Assembly: GCF_047511655.1 (NCBI RefSeq)
Contig: NC_133389.1
Span: 39,849,295-39,913,294, forward strand
Source: Castor canadensis
Lineage: Eukaryota > Chordata > Mammalia > Rodentia > Castoridae
Direction: 5' to 3'
DNA: 64,000 nucleotides
Positions within the stretch are counted from its first letter, which is position 1; every line of letters begins with the position of its first letter. Below the pieces are notes generated by a model. It had not been told where the DNA came from. It saw nothing but the letters and a program-made list of their open reading frames with translations, and searched no databases. Shown here piece by piece: positions 34,430 through 44,699 of the stretch. Made by a program: the position numbers and the translations under genes.

Positions 34430-34861
34430 TTTTTAAAACGTTTCATTGAGGTATAACTGACATAAAATAAACGGCAAATGTTTAACATAGGATACATATG
34501 TATACAGAAATGAAACCATTGCCACAAAATCGTGAACCCATCCACCAGCCCCCCCAAATTTATGCCTCTTCACAGTTCCTCCCCCTTCACACCACTACGA
34601 TCTGCTTTTTATTACTGTAGTTTGTTTGTATTTTCTAGAGGTTTGTTGAAATGGAGTCAACCAGAATGAACCTTTAGCAGTCGTCTTTAACTGAATCAAT
34701 AGTTCATTCTTTTTCTTGCTGAATAATATTCCATTGTGTGTATCTATAACAGTTTGTCAATCCATTCACCAGATGATTATCATTTGGAGTATTTCTGGGT
34801 TTTTATTTTTTTACTAATGCTGCTATCCAAATTCCTGTACAAGACTTTATATAGGTTATTG

Positions 34862-34990
34862 TTTTTATGAGTTTTTTTGTTTATGTGTTTTGAGACAGGG
34901 AAGGTCTCACTATGTAGCCCAGGGTGGGCTTGAACCCATGATCCTCTTGCCTCAACCTCCTGAGTGCTGGGATAAGTGTGTACCACCATG
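34862..34990 (-). mobile_element. B1-like SINE
   Basis: Plus-strand 'gttttgagacagggaaggtctcactatgtagcccagg...cctcctgagtgctgggataagtgtgtaccaccatgaccagca' is an inverted B1 monomer. Confidence 0.85.
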
Positions 34991-35024
34991 ACCAGCAATA
35001 TTTACATTTTAAGAAATTGCCACA

Positions 35025-35132
35025 GTGGGTTACAGGCATGGCTCAAGTGGTAGAACAAGTGGCCCTGAGTTCAAACCCCCTGTACTGCCAAAAGAAGAAA
35101 AAAAAGAAGAAAAGAAAAAGAAATGACCACAT
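35025..35132 (+). mobile_element. ID-like SINE with A/G-rich tail
   Basis: 'gggttacaggcatggctcaagtggtagaacaagtggccctgagttcaaaccccctgtactgcc', then an AAG-rich tail. The central core is deleted. Confidence 0.8.
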
Positions 35133-35589
35133 TGTTCTTCAGAGTGGCTGTGCCATTTTCATTCTCACTAGCATGCATGAGAGTTCTAGTTTGTCCACAT
35201 CCTTACCAATTCACAGTGTCTCTCACTGTGATTTTAATTTGTATTCCCCTAGTGACTAATGATATTTAGCATTTTTCATTTGCTTATACACTATCTGTAT
35301 GTCTTTCTTGGTGAAATGTCTGTACAAATCTTTGGCCCCTTCTGTACACAAGTCTTTTATCAGATATATGCTTTTTAAATATATTGTGGTTTGGATTTTT
35401 CTCTCATCTTTTGAAGCACAGCAGCTTTAAATGTTGACAAGTTTATCACTTGGTTCCTTATAGATAATGTCTTTGTTGTCATATGTCAGAAATCCTTGCC
35501 TAACTTAAGCCACCAAAATTTTCTTTTTTCTTTCCTTCTGAAAATTTTTAGAGTTTTAGATGTTACATTTGGGTCTGTGTTCCATCACG

Positions 35590-35792
35590 AGTTTTTTTTT
35601 TTTTTTTGTGATAGTGGGGTTTGCACTCAGAGCCTGTATTTTGAGCCACTCCACCAGCCCTTTTTTTGTGATATGTATTTTCAGATATAGTCTCACAAAC
35701 TATTTGCCCAGACTGGCTTTGAACCATGATCCTCCTGATCTCTGCCTCCTGAGTAGCTAGGATTACAGATGTGAGCCACCAGTGCCTGGCGT
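35590..35792 (-). mobile_element. Dimeric SINE
   Basis: It begins with a T run at 35591-35607 (the A tail inverted), then inverted tRNA-like and 7SL-like halves ending 'gtgagccaccagtgcctggc'. Confidence 0.85.
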
Positions 35793-35998
35793 GAATTAAA
35801 TTTTTGTGAACATAGTTTGACACTTGTGGGAAAGTTCATTTTTTTAATGGGTATTTGTTTAATGCCATTTCTTTCTTTGAATTTCCTTTGAATCACTGCT
35901 AAACATCAGTCATCCATACATGTGTGTGCCAATTTCTATTTCTGGCCCCACTACTTTTTCTATTGATTTACTTGTCTCCTTTTAGTCTGACACCAAAC

Positions 35999-35999
<1 letters not shown>

Positions 36000-36039
<40 letters not shown>

Positions 36040-36052
36040 TGTGTGTGTGTGT
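36000..36052. repeat. (TG)n microsatellite
   Basis: About 26 TG units with one slip ('gtggtg'). Confidence 0.97.
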
Positions 36053-36379
36053 TAGATACTTTCTTTTCCATGAGTGCCTGCTATATAACATTATACCCTT
36101 TTGGTTGAGTGGTTTAGGAATAAAATCCCTCTCCACATGCCTACCAGAATGGGAGCATAAAAAGCCACATAAAGAAATTATAACCAAAGACATAAGAAGA
36201 TATCCAGACATGAGAGTGTGAGGTTGGTGTCAAGGTTTCAGGGCTATAGACAGACAAGTGAAAAGTACCCATAGTGTGTAGCAAAATGGAAGTCAGTTAT
36301 AATCATATTAGAGGAAAAAAGTTTTAAGTAAAATGTGGAACAAAAGGCAGACTGAAGCAGTGTAAGAATAAAAGGGTAT

Positions 36380-37923
36380 GGTGAGCATTTTTTCATGTGT
36401 TTTTTAGCTGTTTGGACTTCTTCCTTTGAAAAGGCTCTGTTCAATTCATTTGCCCATTTCTTCATTGGGTCATTGACTCTTTGGGAGTTTAGTTTTTTGA
36501 GCCCCCTATCTATTCTGGCTATCAACCCCTTGTTAGAAGTGTAGCTGGCAAAGATTTTTGTCCCATTCTGTGGGTGGCCTCTTCAGTTTAGAGACCATTT
36601 CTTCTGTTGTGCAGAAGTTTTTTAATTTGATGTACTCCCATCTGACAATCCTTTCTCTTAGTTGTTGAGCCACTTGAGTTCTACTGAGGAAGTCCTTGTC
36701 TATGACTACTGCCTCAAGTGTACTCCCTGCTCTTTCCTGTACCAGCTTCAAGGTTTCAGGTCTTACTATGAAGGTCCTTAACCCACTTTGAGTTGATACT
36801 TGTATAGTGTGATAGACATGGATTCTAACTACCATCAGGAACACCACCACCAACAAATGTTGGTGAGGTCGTGGGGAAAGGGAACCCTCATAGACTGCTG
36901 GTGGGAATGTAAGCTAGTGCAATCACTATGGAAAACAGTATGCAGACTCCTTAAAAAAATAAATAGACCTGCTATATGATCCAGTAATACCATTCCTAGA
37001 GATGTACCTGAAGGATTGTGTGTCAGCTTACAGCAAAAGCACTTGTACACCCATGTTTATTGCAGTACTATTCACAATAGCTAAGCTATGGAAACAGCCT
37101 AGATGCCCCACTACTGCTGAATGGATTAAAAATGTGGTATTTAAATATGATGGAATTTTACTGAGTCACAAAGAAGAATGAAATTTTGTCATTTGCAGGG
37201 AAATGGATGGAACTGAAGAACATCATCTAAAGTGAAGTTAGCCAGGCTCAGAAGGCCAAAAGCTGCATATTCTCTCTCATTTGGGGAATACAGACCTAAC
37301 ACAAATGTAGGAATATTGTGGTATGCTGGTCACAGGAAGGGAAGGTCACACTGAGAGGGGAAGGGAAAATAAGAACTTGAATAGGGTTGATATAGCCACT
37401 AAACAAAAATGAATATAGAAATCTTAAACTCACTGAAACTACCATAACTACCATAAGGTAGAATGAAGAAAATTAAGGAGATAAACCAAGTGGGGTCATA
37501 ATACATACATACATGGAAATGTCACAAGGAAACTCCTCATGTAGCTACCTTTATCTCAAGCTAAAATACTATGTTTTTCATTTTCTCTTTTTTTTTCCTA
37601 CAAAAGCAGAGAACAGGAGGATGGAACAAGTCCTGCCCAGGGGGGAGGGTTGGCACCCATGGGAGGGAGGAGGTGTTGGAGATAGGAGGTAGGAGGGTGA
37701 ATATGGTGCAAAAAAGTATTTGCACATGTAAGTAAATGCAAAAATGATACCTGTTGAAACTACTCCAGGAATCTGGGGAGGAAGGATGAAGGAGAATGGC
37801 TGAGGAGGTGAATTCATGTATGATATATTTGATACATTGTAAGAACCTGTGTAAATGCCACAATGTACCTCCACCCATCACAATAATAAAAGTAAAACCA
37901 AATCAAACCAAACAATATAAAAC
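36380..37923. mobile_element. Twin-primed L1 insertion (5' inversion) with 15 bp duplication
   Basis: 36380-36835 is L1 ORF2 on the minus strand ('FVRPETLKLVQERAGSTLE', 'KLKRPPTEWDK', 'MKKCSP'). From about 36836 the text switches to the plus strand and carries on from the following part of ORF2 ('[18 protein letters not shown]') to the 3' UTR and an A-rich end near 37900. The whole block lies between perfect copies of 'agaataaaagggtat' at 36365-36379 and 37924-37938. So it is one insertion event in which the 5' segment was inverted, with a small loss at the junction. The frames are closed by several stops. Confidence 0.92.
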
Positions 37924-37989
37924 AGAATAAAAGGGTATCCAGAAATAGAGAATGTAATCACAGATTAATTTCTTGAAGAAGTTCTGCTG

Positions 37990-38110
37990 TGCCAGGTACA
38001 GTGGTGCATGCCTATAATTTCAGATCTTGGGTGGGGAGATGCTGAGGCAGGAGGATCAAGAGTTCAAGGTCAGACTGGGCTACATAGTGAGAAAAAAAAA
38101 TAAAACAAAC
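37990..38110 (+). mobile_element. B1-like SINE
   Basis: 'gccaggtacagtggtgcatgcctataatttcagatcttgg...gaggcaggaggatcaagagttcaaggtcagactgggctacatagtgag', then an A tail. A clear 7SL-derived monomer. Confidence 0.9.
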
Positions 38111-38639
38111 CAGCAAAAAAGTCAGCTATAGATAGGAAAAAAGACATTGGGTGATAATAGAGTTTATAAATGGTTTATTTGGCTAGTTGGTGCTTGATAA
38201 TTTTTAAGATTGAAGAAATACATGATGTGTAAAGATGTAAAAGATGGTAGAAAGAATCCAGGAATGAGAGTTGATAACACAGTAGAACAACGAACAATTG
38301 ATGTTATATGATTGCTTGCATAGCTGAAGACAAGGGTGGCATGAATGGAGGAAGAGGCCTTTGAGATATGAGGAATGCTTCTTCCATGCTAACTGAAGGG
38401 TCAGATGAGAGTGAATGCCAGTTCAGGTAGGTTGGTGGGAAACTGAGATTGTTCCAGGCTTAGAGCTTCTAGATTCACTGAGGAAAATGTTATGCCATTA
38501 TTTAAGAATAAGGAGTAAAGGAGGAATTAAAGATTTGAAGAGAGTGAAAATGCTTTGAAATAGCCTTTGTGCAAAGTTTGAGCCAGCTAGAAAACAGTAT
38601 GACTGGTAAGCAGTATTGAGTGACCTATAATTTTTGTTT
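38111..38639. other. Unassigned sequence
   Basis: Purine-rich. No gene or element recognised. Confidence 0.5.
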
Positions 38640-38766
38640 GTTTTTCTTTTCTTTATTTGTTTTGAGACAAGGTCTCCCTATGTAGCCCATGTTGGAACTC
38701 TAGATCTTCTTGCCTCAGCATCCCAAGTGCTGGGATTACAGCTGTGTACTACCACGACTGGCCCCT
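38640..38766 (-). mobile_element. B1-like SINE
   Basis: Inverted monomer: 'tgttttgagacaaggtctccctatgtagcccatgttgg...cccaagtgctgggattacagctgtgtactaccacgactggcc'. Confidence 0.9.
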
Positions 38767-38885
38767 GTAGTCTTAATATATTCTCTATCATCCTTAAGTT
38801 GATAGCTTTATAGATGGATAGAAAATCCTATATAAATTGCCATTCCAGCATTACTTGGGGGATCACAGATAAATAATCTAGCTGA

Positions 38886-38963
38886 GAGGCTGGGAGTATG
38901 TGTTTAGCTTGTGGAAGGCCCTGGGTTCAATACCCAGTACCAAAATAATAATAATAATAATGA
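38886..38963 (+). mobile_element. ID-type SINE with (ATA)n tail
   Basis: 'aggctgggagtatgtgtttagcttgtggaaggccctgggttcaatacccagtacc', followed by 'aaaataataataataataatga'. The middle of the tRNA-like core is deleted. Confidence 0.75.
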
Positions 38964-39069
38964 CAGTAATCTAGGTAGTTGAGTTGGCATGAAGTTCGAT
39001 GTGAAAATAAAGGGCAGTTCAATAAATAATTCTTGAATATTTAGTTATTCATCTAACAATAATTAAATT

Positions 39070-40385
39070 AGATCCATGCCTTATACTGTACACTATGTAA
39101 ATGATAAATATATTAGAGACATAGGCAAAAAGCAAATGTTCAGTAAAATTTGTAGAAGAAAATATGCAGAAAGTAAACTTATGACTTCAGGCTAAGGAAG
39201 TAAATCTGAAGACAACAAAGTCCAAAATATGTAAGATGGAAAGATCAATGTGACTATGTTAAAACTTCAGTATTCACGAGTTATCATTTTTAGGGAAAAT
39301 AAAAGTCACAGACCTCAGCTTCCAGTATTGGTCGACGGAGTAATTGTGATAATACTTCCTTTGTGGACAATCAGAAAATCTGTACAAAAATATAAAATGC
39401 CCTCCACATAGTAAAAGATAACCATACACATAGTAAAAATTAATGAGGCAAATGAAGAGATAAGGTAACAAGAAAAAGAACTAGCATAAGCAATTGACAA
39501 GAGGAATAGAATCACTGCATTCCTGTTATTAGAATTATAAGACACAGATAAAGTAATGTTCTTGTTCGGGGACACAAAAGTAAAGATTTGAGAAGAACTC
39601 TCGAAACTGTTTTTAAAGCCACATATTAGACTCATAATTCCTGATCTGAAAATGTGCCACACAGCTACAGTAATCAAAAGTGTGCTACTGGCATGAAGAC
39701 AGACATTAGGCCAATGGAATAGAAGAGCTTAGAAGTAAACCTTCACTTACATGGTCAGTTGATATTTTCACAAGGGTACCAACACCATTCAACAGGGAAA
39801 AGGACAATCTTTTCAACAAATGGTTCTGGGAAAACTGAATTTCCATGTATCATAGAATGAAGTGGATTAAAGGCATTTTTAATGTACATAGCAACATTAT
39901 TCACAATAGCCAAAAGGTAAAAGGAAACCAAATGTTCCTTGGCAAATGAATGGACAAACAAAATGTGGTGTATATATGCAATGGAAAAGGAAGGATGGGG
40001 AAGTGAATCAAGTGGTAGAGTGTCTGCCAGCAAGCACAAATCCTTGAGTACCCCTCCCCTCAAAATGGATAAACTTGAAGACATTATGCTAAGTGAGATT
40101 AGTCAGTCACAAAAGGACAAATATTATGATTTCCTTTAAATGAAATATCTAGAATATTCAAATTTATAGACACAGAAAGTAGAATGGTGGTTGTCAGAGA
40201 GTGGAGAAGAAAGAAACAGAATTATTGTTTAGCTCATATGGAGTTTCAATTTGGGAAGACGAAAAAATTGACAGATGGATGATGGTGATGATAATGTGAA
40301 TGTACTTACTACCACTCAAGTATAAATGTAAAAATGGCCAAAATGGTAAAATTGGTACGTGTATTTTATTATTAAAAACGTTTAA
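39070..40385 (+). mobile_element. Old L1 ORF2 C-terminus and 3' UTR
   Basis: The L1 order on the plus strand: 'gccacacagctacagtaatcaaaagtgtgctactggcatgaagacagac', 'caacaaatggttctgggaaaactg', 'attattcacaatagccaaaagg', 'acattatgctaagtgagattagtcagtcacaaaagg', 'tagaatggtggttgtcagagag'. Heavily mutated. A SINE-like insertion sits at about 39992-40062. Confidence 0.75.
39992..40062 (+). mobile_element. ID-like SINE inside old L1
   Basis: 'aaggatggggaagtgaatcaagtggtagagtgtctgccagcaagcacaaatccttgagtacccc'. Core preserved, B box damaged. Confidence 0.7.
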
Positions 40386-40639
40386 ATCAATTCAGTTATA
40401 GAAATTAGAATATGTTTAAAAGTAAACTACCATTAAAGAGAGAATTAGAGATCTGAACAATATGTCATAAGAAAATTTGCAGATGAGAAAAGAATGAAAA
40501 AAGGGCAGGTAAAAGATACAGAGGATATAGTGAGGAAATCTAACATGTTATTGGAGTGCCCCAGGAATGAGTGGAGCAGAGACAGTATTTGTCTCCTTGT
40601 TTCCCTTTCCTGTCTTTTTTTATTATTAAAATATTTTAA

Positions 40640-40772
40640 AGTTTTTTTTTTTTTGGAGGCACAGGGCTTCTCTGTGGAGCCCAGGATGGCCTCAAACTCA
40701 CAATTTTTCCTCAGCCTCATGAATTCTGGGTTTACAGGGATGTACCACCATACCTGCTTTTTAAAATTCATT
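40640..40772 (-). mobile_element. B1-like SINE
   Basis: It begins with a T run, then 'tggaggcacagggcttctctgtggagcccaggatggcctcaaactcac...tttacagggatgtaccaccatacctgc', an inverted monomer. Confidence 0.8.
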
Positions 40773-40789
40773 TAAAAACTTATCTAATA

Positions 40790-41000
40790 GTTTTTTTATT
40801 AATAAAGTTTTTAATTTTAGAACAATTTTAGATATATAGAACTATTGCAAAGGTAATGTAGAGTTCTTGTGTTATATTCCATACTCAGGTTCCCCTTTTG
40901 GTAACGTTTTCCATCAATGTAGTACACTTGTCACAATTAACCAAAATTGATACTTTATCATTAACTGCAGTCCATGCTTTATTCAAAATGTTAATACATT
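40790..41000. mobile_element. Old L1-like fragment
   Basis: 'aactattgcaaaggtaatgtagagttcttgtgttatattcc...ccccttttggtaacgttttccatcaatgtagtacacttgtcacaattaaccaaaattgatactttatcattaac' is a common old mammalian repeat, probably L1 3' UTR. Strand and family not settled. 41001-41590 holds nothing further that I can name. Confidence 0.45.
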
Positions 41001-41589
41001 TTTAAAAGAAAATAAATGATAGAGAATTGTTCATTATTGATGGAATCATGAATTATCTTCCATATTTATCACTGTCCCCTCCCTTGGACAGTGTTAACAA
41101 ATATTTGTATTAATTTGTTCACTAAAAAATGGCCAAATTAGGTATTTAGAGACCAAGAAGTGTGGTGCTAGGTCCCTCAAGGGAGTGAACACATTATGTG
41201 TATAAACCTTACGGGCTTTGATAAGGGAAAAATTTGAGTCTTCTCTGGACACTCCTTAATTTGCTTCATTAAAAATCTGTTTACCTTATGCATTTCACTC
41301 ACTGGGATCTTACTGTCCAATATGGTAGCTACTAGTCATGTACAGCAATTTAAATGTAATTGAATTCAAATTAAATGAGATGAAAAACCCATATCCTCAG
41401 TTTCACCTGCCATACTTCAAGGAATCAATAAATACCCTCACATGGATAATGGCCTCCATATTGGATAGCGCAGAGATAGCCCATACCTTGAAAACCTAAT
41501 GGTCTCTTCCAGTCAATGACCTGATTGAACTGTCAAGGTCTGATTCATTGTAAACTCGGATAACCCTTTTATCAGGTGTTCAAAGCCAC

Positions 41590-42000
41590 CTTCCACCACG
41601 ACTTTCTTCCCCTAGCCCCGCCCCGTCGCCCCCACCTCTGCGGGGCACAGAGCGGAAGTCCTCCGGGCTTCCTAGAGTGGCGCGGCCGCCCCACTGCCGG
41701 CGCGCGCGACGCACGCAGCCGTCCGCTTCCTCCCTGGTATAGGTGCACGCAGCCGCGGAGTGCTGGGTGAGGGCCGAGGTCCTGTAACATGGCTCTACGT
41801 GCACGCAGTGTCTGGCCTCAGCCCTTACCGCCGCTTTCCCTCGGCTCCCTCAGCCTGCATCCGCCATGGATAGAGCCCGTGGCTGTACCAGGGCTCCTAC
41901 CTCCCGCCGGGCTCCTATCCGACCACTGCCCATGCCCCTGGCATGGATTCCCCCGCCCACCCATGCGCCCGTTTCCACAGACCCCTCCAGCACTACTTAC
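41590..42000 (+). promoter_or_regulatory. Second CpG island, possible ZSCAN30 promoter
   Basis: A sharp GC-rich island with dense CpG ('gtggcgcggccgccccactgccggcgcgcgcgacgcacgcagccg'), an ETS-like 'agcggaagtcc' near 41650, and no TATA box. A candidate plus-strand donor 'gtgctgg|gtgaggg' lies near 41767. Short frames across it on both strands (61-105 codons) are what GC-rich sequence produces and have no recognisable domain. It lies upstream of the ZSCAN30 remnant in the correct orientation, but no SCAN-coding exon follows, so the target is uncertain. Confidence 0.5.
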
Positions 42001-42329
42001 CAGTGTCTTTGCGCTTCTGGGCTCTTCCCTGCCAGTTCTCAAGTGGCCAGAGCTTTCATGGGTCAAGTCTCAGTCATGCCTCTTGGCTTTCACCAATCTG
42101 AGCTAGAGCCTTTGTCAGACACTCTGAAAGCACTTACTTTCTCCTTTGTAGTTTTTTTTTTAAATCACAATTAACTTGGGCAATTACATGCTTTCTGTTT
42201 TGGCAACGCTGTCTTGATAACTTTGCTCGTAGCCTAACAATGTCTTCATAGATAGGCACTCAATAGGTATTAAATAAGTGTGAAATTTTTTGTAGGTGCT
42301 CTCTACACTTTGGTGCCTAATGCGGACGG

Positions 42330-42550
42330 GGAAAGGCATTTCAGCAGAGCAGGCATCTAAGAGTATGGATCAAACCATTTAGTTTCAGAACAGCCCAGAG
42401 TACATCAGTTACAAGCCACATGACATGGAACAAATTGCATATATCCTGTTTCTCTTCCAACAGTTGAACTTACACTATATCATGCTGTGAAGATGAATTA
42501 AGACACTTAAAACAAGTAGAATGCTGGAGTGTGTTATAAAGGTTCAGTTG
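42330..42550 (+). mobile_element. MIR element
   Basis: 'taagagtatggatcaaaccatttag...', 'acaagccacatgacatggaacaaattgc' and 'ttctcttccaacagttgaac...gctgtgaagatgaattaa' follow the MIR order (core, then 'cctcatctgtaaaa'- and 'aggattaaatga'-like ends). Confidence 0.5.
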
Positions 42551-42654
42551 TGTTTTCTGTTACAATTAAGTAGCAAAATAAGTTACAAACTTTGCAATGT
42601 AGATACATGATATTAACAGTGTACCTCAGTAAGCTGGATTGTCCAAAAGTTACC

Positions 42655-43095
42655 AAGAGGTTTCCTCTGGGTTGTTTGACCCAGAGCTAACTAGGACCAG
42701 GAATTTGTTTTCTCCCAGAGGGAAGGGCTGTACTCAAACTCAGTGCTTCACACCTCTCTAGCCCCATCTCCACCTGGTGCTGGGTAGCTGCTTTCCTAAA
42801 CAACTCCATAAACAACTGACATCTAGGTCCAGGCTTCTGGTCAGAAGCAGTCAGGTTTTGTAGCTCCATTGACAAAGGCTGCCGTCTCAAATTTGCACCA
42901 TAAGAAGGTGGGCACTCTCCTGAAACACACGAGCACCTCTCTCCAGATTTCCCTTCTATGAGATGTTGGGAGAATCAGGGGACCTGTGGTTTCTTTTATT
43001 GTCTGGTAAATTTCCCCCAATAAAGCCTATTCTGTAACCCATGCCTTGTGAGGTGAAATTTGCCCTCACCTTGCCTCATATCTATTACGCATTGA
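42655..43095 (+). mobile_element. LTR-like block
   Basis: A block with polyadenylation signal 'cccccaataaagcctattctgtaacc' near 43015-43040, preceded by GC-richer, U3-like sequence. It could be the 5' LTR of the decayed provirus at 44.7 kb, or an unrelated solo LTR. No matching 3' LTR was found. Confidence 0.4.
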
Positions 43096-43720
43096 TATTG
43101 TTTTAAAATGTGGACTTCATTATGTACGATCAGGGCAACAGAACAGGAGATGATTGTGGCTGAAAAGGTGGTTTGTTCTTCACAGTTTTCAGGAAAAGGA
43201 GGCATGTCTTGACATGGAAACACCAGAGTCGGTCAGGAGGTAGAGGGAGTAAGGGAAAAATGGGCAAGAGCTCTTACTGTGGTTTCTGTGGGAAAGAACA
43301 GACAAGCCAGGGTAAGCAGCTTTAGGATTGACTAGTTTGAGTAATTTCAGTGGACTCTAGAGCATAGGGGTTGTCCCTGGTGGTTGGTACCTGGCCCTGA
43401 AGTGATTAGGTTAAGAGTAGTTGTCCTGAGGGTAAGAGCCTGATAGAGAAGGTGGGGGTGTGTGTGTTGGTTTACACTGAAAGGCATGCTCTAGAAATTG
43501 GCTAGCCCCGTGAGAGACAGTCTCTCCAATGTTATTAAAGTCACACATATCAAAGCACCAAACTAAAGGGAGTCAGCTAACTCCACAACTGATGCTTTTT
43601 CTGTGTGCTATATCACTTTCCTGCAGTATTTGAAACATGGTTGGGAGGTTTTTCAGTCCATATCAGGCACTTAACAATGTTGACCACTGCCTCTTTGAAT
43701 TTCTTTGACTACAATGACTT
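43096..43720. other. Unassigned sequence
   Basis: No recognisable gag or other gene. Plain purine-rich text. Confidence 0.45.
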
Positions 43721-43721
43721 T

Positions 43722-43795
43722 CATAACTATCTATCTATCTAATACACACATGTACATATATGTGTATATATGAAATTATATGTGAGGCACTATGG
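43722..43795. repeat. (CTAT)n / TA-rich simple repeat
   Basis: 'aactatctatctatctaatacacacatgtacatatatgtgtatatatg'. Confidence 0.85.
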
Positions 43796-43939
43796 GTTGA
43801 GTGATGAAGATACAATAGCATAAACGTTAATGCAGCTTACCGTATAGTCATGCACAAGTTCCAATCATGCACTGACAAAGTGAGAGAAGTGCTCTTCAGG
43901 AAACAATTCTCTTTAACCTTGTCTATCATTATTCCTTGA

Positions 43940-44055
43940 GTAAATGAACCCTGGCTGTACATCAGAATCACTTGTGGAATGTATTATAAGAATAGTTGTT
44001 GGGATCTCATCTAGGAGACTCTGACTAGGCCAGATTGTGTCCCAGGTGAATGAGA
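43940..44055 (+). mobile_element. Possible hAT-type MER remnant
   Basis: 'ccctggctgtacatcagaatcacttgtggaatgtattataa...gggatctcatctaggagactctgactagg' resembles the repeat beginning 'tggctgcacatcagaatcacctggg'. Confidence 0.45.
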
Positions 44056-44484
44056 TGAGTGCAGTCAAAGACAGATTCATCTTGGTCAAAAGGGTGAGAA
44101 CATGTGTAGGTTTTCCTATAAATAACTCAGCTAAGCCTCCTGCTAATAATCAGAATCATTTGCTAGCCAGTGAGTAATGCACCCTGGAAACCCAGTTCAC
44201 TGAAACCTTTGGATGTCTCCAGCCAGGCTGGTAACACATTACAACCACATTGGGGACTGAAAATCAAAACCAGCAGCTGACTCTGATAAATAAACATAAC
44301 TGTGAGAGAGACTAATAGATTTTTGTTTTAAGTCACTAAAAGCAAAAGCTGAGCAAAGGAATGTGATCAGATTTGCAATTTGAAAGGATCATGCTGGTTA
44401 CAATGTAGATAACAGACTGATGGGAACCAGGTGAATGTAGGAAAGTCAGTTGGTAAATGTGTGATGTGAGACAGAATAGTTGCA

Positions 44485-44535
44485 GGGATCACCTTAACAC
44501 CTAAGGTGATCCCCAAAGAGGTAGAGTCTTTGGGG
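44485..44535. repeat. Two adjoining perfect hairpins
   Basis: A 12 bp perfect inverted repeat 'gggatcacctta' / 'taaggtgatccc' with a 5-base loop (44485-44513) overlaps by three bases a second, 8 bp perfect inverted repeat 'ccccaaag' / 'ctttgggg' with a 9-base loop (44511-44535). It lies about 170 bases before the recognisable provirus. Confidence 0.85.
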
Positions 44536-44699
44536 AGCAACAAAATAAAGGTCTTTAATAAGTTTTTCTAATAGTACCATAATATTTTAGACCAATATTC
44601 TAATTTCTAGAATTTTTGTCCCATGAAGGCAGTTTCTAAGCTGGAGTTGAATAATATATAATATAAATCCAAACAACTTAAAAGGGATATGCTCCCTTT

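Larger units (their letters stand above)
34430..35985 (-). mobile_element. Old L1 3' UTR/ORF2 fragment, broken by SINEs
   Basis: Inverted L1 text in the correct order: 'tttcattgaggtataactgacataaaataaac' (3' UTR), 'gctgaataatattccattgtgtgtatctataacag', 'ttcagagtggctgtgccattttcattctcac', 'tacaaatctttggcccc', 'ggtttggatttttctctc', up to 'ccaatttctatttctggccccac'. SINEs at 34862-34985, 35025-35130 and 35590-35792 interrupt it. Confidence 0.75.

Noticed and set aside
37561-37881. Proline/serine-rich minus-strand frames of about 100 codons
   Set aside because: They are antisense to the L1 3' UTR purine-rich segment.
41576-42106. Overlapping 64-105 codon frames on both strands in the CpG island
   Set aside because: GC-rich DNA lacks stop codons. 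No domain, no consistent frame and no support for translation.
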